Shown here: positions 58,440-64,000 of the stretch, piece after piece
Layout of the letters: every line of letters starts with the position of its first letter
Numbering within the stretch: position 1 is the stretch's first letter
From: Saururus chinensis
Lineage: Eukaryota; Streptophyta; Magnoliopsida; Piperales; Saururaceae
Reading direction: 5' to 3'
Assembly: GCA_035235625.1 (NCBI GenBank)
Contig: CP141141.1
Coordinates: forward strand, 40,261,719-40,325,718
Length of the DNA: 64,000 nucleotides
The notes under the pieces: generated by a model
What the model was told of the DNA's origin: nothing
What the model saw: the letters and a program-made list of their open reading frames with translations, nothing else
Database searches by the model: none
Translations under genes and position numbers: made by a program

Positions 58440-59760
58440 GATATTCCATATTACTCGTTTTCTTGGAGCATCCTCCCTATTAGGTCCAAAGATAGCGGCA
58501 CAATCTCCTCTAGCTCTGGAGAGTTCTTTTGCCCTTCTTTGTATCGGTGAACATAGAGTAAATATTTTTCATTACTTCCGATTTGCCAGAACTTCAAATA
58601 CCTTCCCGGCACATCCGCAACCAAATTTCCTTTTACACCTTATGTAGAAATCCTTTCTGACATTGACATAGACAAGAAAATTGGGCTTAAGGCCTCTGTT
58701 AATCATTTGCACGAGAACCTTATGCGCTTACTTCAACCTTCCTGATTTATAGAAAAACCTTGCAAGCAACTGTAATTCATGCACCTAGAGTATCTATCCG
58801 ACTCGCTCATATCAATGGCATATGCTTGTGCATCTACAAGCCTCCCATACCAAATATATCCCTTAATAAAAGCTGAATGGGTCGTCAGTCGAAGCTGAAT
58901 TCCCTCCTATAGCATATGATACAATAAATCTATATCATATTCAATCTTCCCTAGCCTACAAGCATGAACCATACCTTCCATTGTTTCTAGCCATTCGCAG
59001 CCTTCAGCTATACGTTCTCTCTTACAAAGACTATCCAATAAGTAGTTATAGGATTTCACATTTGGATCACAACCATAGTTCCTCATTTCATCAAACAATT
59101 TCAGGGCTGCTTTGAAGCTGCCCATCTTGCATTTAACGGCAATAAGAATGTTGTAATAAGAGGTCCTCCTTGACGCCTCTTCTATCACAAAAATGACAAA
59201 ATCAAAGTGGTTCAGATCACTGAGCACCTTGATTAAGCTATAATTTCTAGAACTACGACATGACCCTCTTGCTCCATTAAGCGTTTCTAGGAGTCTCTTG
59301 ACAGACTCTTCAAGCTGGACAGAGTTAGAACCAAATTATTAACCACGAAGGTATAAACTTCTGGCTTGGGATGAAAATGGTTTGCATTTTCCTGATCAAG
59401 TGATAAATGCAAAGCTGAAATCCGGCGCTCGCCCATAGACTACTACGCTTGCCACAAAATCAGGGAAAAATCCAAATCCAGCTGCCCCAAATGGACTTCA
59501 ATATCAGATGCATGCCTCTCAAACACATCTCGAACTTTTTCCACCTCTGTTGGGTTTCTGCAGCCACGGTTTGGCTCCCAGTCGTGAGGTAAAGCTTGGA
59601 ACTTTTTGCAATGGATTAGCGAGCTTGAAGGGGGCGGGTAGAGCTTACAATCCAGATCCGGAGGGACAGAGGAACAATAGTTGAAGGCGCCGAGATCAGA
59701 TAAATACCGGAAATTGAGGGCAGAAACAAGTTTCTCCGCCAAGCAAAGAAATTGAGAAGG
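58440..59760 (-). pseudogene. Pentatricopeptide-repeat (PPR) protein gene fragment
   Basis: On the minus strand 59,742-59,443 is an N-terminal-like piece (MAEKLVSALNFRYL ... EVEKVRDVFERHASDIEV). 59,227-58,907 reads PPR repeats: YYNILIAVKCKMGSFKAALK, LFDEMRNYGCDPN, KSYNYLLDSLCKRERIAEG, WLETMEG. More PPR-like sequence continues in other frames to about 58,440. Stops and frame changes separate the pieces, so it is not functional. PPR proteins usually act on organellar RNA. It lies between LTR-type sequences inside the PIF-like element, so it was probably captured or trapped there. Confidence 0.7.
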
Positions 59761-59820
59761 ACTGATTTTGAGGAGTACCCCCCCCCCCCCCCCCCGAAAG
59801 AACTAAGATTAGGGTTTGAA

Positions 59821-60118
59821 TAGGGAATCAGAAGTGATGCGTGTTTGACGCGTGTATGATACGAGACACGCGTCAGTCTTCTGACGTGCATGTCACACGT
59901 GTCAAATTTTTGACGCATTCCCACGCGCTGCCATGTGGCAATACACGATATCGTTTTATCCCCAAGTTGAATAGGGAACCAGAAGTGATGCGTGTTTGAC
60001 GCGTGTATGATACGAGACATGCGTCAGTCTTCCGACGTGCATGTCACACATGTCAAATTTTTGACGAGTTCCCACGCACTGCCACATGGCAATACACGAT
60101 ATCGTTTTATCCCGAAGT
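59821..60118. repeat. Tandem duplication, 151-bp unit
   Basis: 'TAGGGAATCAGAAGTGATGC / TAGGGAACCAGAAGTGATGC', 'GTTTGACGCGTGTATGATAC', 'GACGTGCATGTCACAC' and 'ATACACGATATCGTTTTATC' occur twice with few differences. GC-rich with many ACGCGT/CACGTG-like sites. A C18 tract lies just upstream (59,778-59,795). Confidence 0.85.
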
Positions 60119-61109
60119 CGGAATTGCAAATTCTCGGTACCGATGGACTCGTATCGATAAGCCCTTTGAAACTAGACCCTACATGGGTAGGTTCTCTCCC
60201 ACTTTCAAAGTGGGTCCCGCCCATATCACACGTTTCCCGATGTCGTAACTTTTGTTCCTGACATCAGATTCGCGTGTTCTTCGATTTGTTACGCTCGTTA
60301 CTTCGAGCTCTAATTAAATACGGGACTTTTATCCATTAAAGCCCCTTAAATTCTAACTAAAATTACATAATTACCCCTAACCCTCTTGGGTTAAGTGTAA
60401 TCAGAACATGAGGTGCTACAGGAAATGAAACAGGAACTAGCAAGGCAGCGAATAGGATCCACGAATGAAGAAAAAGATCGGCGAGCAAAGGGGATATAAG
60501 TGACAGTGGAAGGAGAAAGGGGAATGGGGAAGAAATACGACTAGAGAGGATATATAGATGGCGGGAGGAGGAAGGGGACGATGGCGGGAGGAAGACGGGG
60601 AAGATCATTACAGAAAAGGAAATGGCGCGGGACTCACGGGATTGAGTTATGCCACGATACGGGAGAAAGGCATAAATGTCTGGAAAAAAAAAAACCTTTT
60701 GTTGACACGATTTTTGCCTAACCCTCCTCTAGAGGAGAGTTAGACAAAAAGCGGGTAGAAATCAAAATTAAGCCAAAAGCGTGGTTAAAGGTGTTTTTTA
60801 AACAAAGTAAAACTTTTAATTTAAATTGTCCAACCAAACAAGATTTACTTGCAAAACTGCTAAAAGCGGGCAGAAAGCTGGTAGAAAGTGCCATCCAAAT
60901 GACACCTTAGTGTTAACATTCAACCTCCTCACCAAGTTGCCCATGATTTTGGGATGCTCCTCATCCTTGTCATGTTGCGTCCCAATGTTGTAGTAGTTCT
61001 GGATCAAAAATATGAAACAAACAGTTGGGATAAATGCCAGGATATCTAATATAGATATTGTGCTCTTCCAGAAGTTGGCTGAACACGTCTATGACCTAAA
61101 ATCATCAAC

Positions 61110-61410
61110 AAAATATTAGTGTTAGTGGTAACACGACATATGATATGTCGTGTCAATATAAACATGACATCGACATGTTAATTTATCGTGTAATCGATAA
61201 CATGACATATACTATATCGTGTAAGCACAAATACGCTAATTACACGATAATTTTGTTTTAAAATTATCATGTTATTGATACAATGATATGTGGATGTGTC
61301 GTGTTATCAATAATGCGAAAGACAAATGTGGCTAGAGCCTTATTTCATATATCGCGTTATTCGTAACAACCTATGTAATGAATCATGTGGTTAATAACAC
61401 GGAAGCAAAC
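61110..61410. repeat. Palindromic-motif cluster 6 (intron of the Ulp1 gene)
   Basis: TCGTGTAATCGATAACATGA (61,186), ATCATGTTATTGATACAATG (61,266), GTCGTGTTATCAATAATGCG (61,298), ATCGCGTTATTCGTAACAAC (61,351), CATGTGGTTAATAACACGG (61,384). Confidence 0.8.
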
Positions 61411-62309
61411 TATTCACTAATTATTACCTCCTCGTTATGCATTCCTGTCTAAATAGAGACACATAATAAGTGTGGAGAAGCATCACGATAGGTCATTCCT
61501 TGTGTGGGTTCACCAAAAAGTTATTGATGGTCTCCTGATCTTCACCCCATAAAATCTCCATGTGGAACAAGGTCTGTAGATCAAGGTAGTTGTGTGGCAC
61601 CATAGCGACCTCCTCCTTGTCCTTTTATTTCTCAGTGCGCTCTTCGATGTCTATCACATGCCAGATACTTTGTCGTAGTTCTTGATCAACTAGATTAGGA
61701 GTATCTGATATAGTGGCACTACTGGAAGCAACATTTGAGTACATGGTTTCCGGGTAGGAGACTTTGTAGAAAATGCTTCTGGGGCAGGGATAATATATGG
61801 GCTAGGAATGGATGCCAACAGAACTTCATCCCCTGGCTTTTCCTTTTGATCCTTTGCCGGCCGAGTCGTTTTTCCAATCTTTTCAGCAATGTAGCTGCTA
61901 TATCCCTTTGACTTCTCTGCGCCCACATTGGCCACCTTCTTAGTTGGTTCTTCCCCCTTTGATGCATGTGCCAGTGGATTAGCTACCGTGTACCTCGTCC
62001 TCCTAGGCACGGGGGGTAGTGGGGATGTGAAGGGGCCAATATATGAAGCTTTCTGTTTCTTTATCCTCAACTTTATTTGCTTCGGTGACACCTCTTCATC
62101 CTCTCAACCTTGCACTAATTTCTCCTCCTGGGATTGTACTTTTTCCTCTTCCCGAGATTGAATCACTTCCTCATTAATTTTCCCAAGGAATCTGGTGATT
62201 ACGATCCTTTCAACCTTCAGACCCTTCTTCTTCTTTGGGGAGCCAACTTTTAGCTTCATTTTCTCTGCATAGTACTTGTAACAAGTTGTATGAGTATATA
62301 CACGATAGT

Positions 62310-62515
62310 CAAACAATGCGTGTTATTGATGACATGACTTTTCTAACTATCGTATTGAAACTAATACGTTAATATAAACAGTCGTGTTAACGATCACATG
62401 ACTACTACCATATCATTTTCATATAAAATAATATTGTATGTTTGCGTGTTATCGATGACATGATGATCTAGCAACTAACATGATAATAGAAAAGGTTGTG
62501 TTATCCAATATATAC
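62310..62515. repeat. Palindromic-motif cluster 7 (intron of the Ulp1 gene)
   Basis: GCGTGTTATTGATGACATGA (62,319), GTCGTGTTAACGATCACATG (62,381), GCGTGTTATCGATGACATGA (62,444), plus CATGATAATAG..TTGTGTTATCC halves. Confidence 0.8.
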
Positions 62516-63314
62516 TTACACAAAATAAAATCCTCATCGATAGACTAAGGGACATATTTTCTTTACTCTTCATGAGCAGATTGATGAACAACTTCACTTG
62601 ATTTAGAAGCTCTAACTTTGACCCTAACTGACTTCTCTCCTTTTGTTGTTGGCAGAGGGTTGTTGCATGTCAGATCTCTGGTTGATGGGGTACATGCGGC
62701 TGCTCGGTACCGGTTTAGGAGTGGGATGCATCTATTTGATTAAGTTCTTTACCAGCTTCAGAGCATTTTTAACCCTTTGGAGATCAATTTGCACACTGTC
62801 AGTGCTCCAACCCCATTCCCCGTACAAAATGGCCTTTTCCAATATGACGTCAATTATACCAGTCATGACATATACTGGCATGATAAAGCTCTCAATGACG
62901 TCTTTGCCGGAATGAGATTGCCATGTCGTCTGGCCACAATGTGCTTGAACAGGAACCGTTTTCCTTTGTATCATGGTATGTGTGGTTGTCTTCTTTGCCC
63001 TCGGGGTTGGCCTTCGGCCATAGATCAAGTGGGCCTCCTCGGTAATTGGAGTTATTTGCATAAATTGTTCAGAATCTACCTTAAGCCGCATGAGTGTCTC
63101 CTCGTACCACTTCCTCATCCTGTAATGAGTCAACTTCTTCCTCGACTTTTCATTGGCCGGGTCAAGTTTAACAGCCTTCTCCATGTCCGTTATCAGTTGC
63201 ATAAACGCAGGCCACCTCTTGCACCTTGAGCTATATGGAGGAGAACTTGGAGCCCATATAGAAATATGCTAAAAAAACTACACCTACGTGGGCAAAACAA
63301 TCCTGTTTATAGTG

Positions 63315-63425
63315 ATCCATTGTCATGTATGTCGTGTCATGGATAACACGTTTATTAAACTAATCGTGTCATTGATTACATGAAATACTTACATCGTGTA
63401 ATTGAATATACATGATATAGTACGA
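63315..63425. repeat. Palindromic-motif cluster 8 (intron of the Ulp1 gene)
   Basis: GTCGTGTCATGGATAACACG (63,331), ATCGTGTCATTGATTACATG (63,363), ATCGTGTAATTGAATATACA (63,393). Confidence 0.75.
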
Positions 63426-64000
63426 AATATACCTATAGCACAAATGAAGCCCCAATGAGAATTTCGGAGGTGGTGGAGTGCTCATCTTCTCTACTTCTGA
63501 TGTTTTGGTGGCTGATGATATTCCTCGAAGCAACCTGTCAAGCACGGCTTCAGCCCAGTTGTACCTTCCCATAATTATCAAGTCATCTATGAAGTCACAC
63601 AGAGATGAGGAGACAAATCTATTGCTCTGTGTGAATAAAATGAGGATCCCCATGTATACGATGACCAATCATGTTAAGTCCTCGTTGGAGACAACCTGCC
63701 TGTTGTCTGCCACTTCCTTCAAAATTTCTTTAATAAGGTTCTTCTCCGGCCGCTTCCCTGCGAATTTTTTTTTGAAGAATTGCCCCTTGCCTTGCACAAC
63801 ATTCCCGTTACCACTATCCAACTTCAACGGGTTCCCTTTTGCACTCAAACCCGTGATCAGTGCAACTTCTTCCAGCGTAAGGGGTAGTATTTTGCCCTGA
63901 ATGTTGAACACCTTTTGTGAGTTATCCCAGCACTCACCTATTAGAACTTCTAAAAGCGGTCTGGAGATAATGATTGGCTCGCAATCGTATATTGTGTACA

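Larger units (their letters stand above)
57860..60420 (+). mobile_element. TGTCACG-family LTR fossil pieces flanking a PPR fragment
   Basis: 57,890-58,060 (GATCGGGCCAACAT, GTTGCCTACGTACATG, ACGATCGGATTCGAACGTAG) matches the 38.2-kb part of the outer LTR fossil. 60,130-60,420 (ending GGTGCTACA) matches the right parts of the copies at 41.2-41.4 and, reversed, 49.4-49.6 kb. Between them lies a PPR gene fragment absent from the other copies. Left end not fixed. Confidence 0.5.
55100..60906. mobile_element. Large PIF/Harbinger-like TIR element inserted in the Ulp1 gene
   Basis: Ends GGCGTCGTTTGGATGACGCT and, inverted, GGTGTCATTTGGATGGCACT (about 25-bp TIR with several differences). TTA is present on both sides (55,097-55,099 and 60,907-60,909), as for PIF/Harbinger elements. 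The protease frame resumes exactly across it. 5.8 kb with no transposase seen, so non-autonomous. Contents: an intron-like AT-rich part (55.1-57.8 kb), LTR-type sequence flanking a PPR gene fragment (57.86-60.42 kb) and a purine-rich right part. It has none of the palindromic motif of the host MULE. Confidence 0.68.
48290..64000. mobile_element. Large decayed Mutator-like element with transposase and Ulp1-type protease (runs off the window)
   Basis: Contains a MuDR-type transposase on + (48.7-52.9 kb) and a convergent C48 (Ulp1-like) protease gene on - (54.8 kb to beyond 63.9 kb). Ulp1-bearing MULEs ('Kaonashi') are known in plants. The whole span, apart from later insertions at about 49.4-51.0 and 55.1-60.9 kb, shares a peculiar CGTGTTATCGATAACACG-type palindrome in its non-coding parts, which ties the two genes to one element. 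Terminal repeats not identified: the left end is uncertain and the right end is outside. Confidence 0.7.
54769..64000 (-). pseudogene. Ulp1-type cysteine protease of the MULE (C48 family) with DUF1985-like N-terminal region, broken and interrupted
   Basis: Presumed desumoylase-type protease carried by the MULE. From N- to C-terminus on the minus strand: a DUF1985/plant-mobile-like region (63,911-63,430: MFNIQGKILPLTLEEVALIT; later FVSSSLCDFIDDLI and YNWAEAVLDRLLRGI); a charged region (63,202-62,732); a Lys/Pro-rich linker (62,091-61,440, KKQKASYIGPFTSPLPP); then the protease. The protease frame leaves 60,910 as MGNLVRRLNVNTK and resumes at 55,096 as SGFIPIYITGHFLLLC once the inserted element is skipped. 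It continues WFRWYNPLKG and CPYQETNEDCGVFLMYYVAK: the His, Gln and Cys of the C48 site are visible, while the usual Asp is Asn. One in-frame stop precedes MERVLHIEG (about 54,952). Introns at about 61.1-61.4, 62.3-62.5 and 63.3-63.4 kb carry the palindromic motif. The 5' end may lie outside the window. Confidence 0.78.

Noticed and set aside
59992-60261. Overlapping + strand ORFs of 81-89 codons in the LTR-type region
   Set aside because: They arise from the GC-rich 151-bp duplication and are open in several frames.

Overview
This window is plant nuclear DNA. The recognisable host proteins are all angiosperm families: a vacuolar-type sucrose transporter (SUT4 clade), a plant-specific glutaredoxin-like protein with a C-terminal CxxC zinc finger, and an HD-Zip I transcription factor of the ATHB13/ATHB23 group. 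The low gene density (three host genes, one of them partial, in 64 kb), the AT-rich spacers and the dense nested transposons fit a medium to large dicot-type genome. Codon use and protein style do not suggest a grass. I cannot name the species from sequence alone.

Layout. 1-178 is the last coding part of a SUT4-type sucrose transporter on the + strand. 0.7-8 kb is a repeat zone with a family of palindromic MITEs, a TIR element with a 10-bp target duplication and a 0.6-0.7 kb tandem duplication. 8.6-10.35 kb (- strand) is a single-exon THRUMIN1-like glutaredoxin-domain gene. 15,517-22,100 is a complete hAT transposon with an 8-bp target duplication, a long transposase ORF and a captured piece of a host sucrase/ferredoxin-like gene. 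22-34 kb has no intact gene. It holds MITEs, a 1.74-kb non-autonomous hAT with a perfect 8-bp target duplication, and copia-type fossils. 34.2-41.8 kb is a three-level nest of LTR fossils. 44.3-45.4 kb (- strand) is the three-exon HD-Zip I gene.

From about 48.3 kb to the window end lies a very large, decayed Mutator-like element (MULE). It has a MuDR-type transposase on the + strand (about 48.7-52.9 kb) and a convergent Ulp1-type (C48) protease gene with a DUF1985-like N-terminal region on the - strand (about 54.8-63.9 kb), the layout known from Ulp1-carrying 'Kaonashi'-type MULEs. A 5.8-kb TIR element (55,100-60,906, TTA target duplication) has jumped into the protease domain. That insert holds LTR-type sequence and a broken pentatricopeptide-repeat gene.

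The most unusual signal is a degenerate palindrome, consensus CGTGTTATCGATAACACG. I count more than 20 copies in the presumed introns, 5' flank and convergent intergenic spacer of the MULE. I saw none in its exons, in the 5.8-kb insertion, or in the rest of the window. It looks like an element-specific, repeatedly amplified site.
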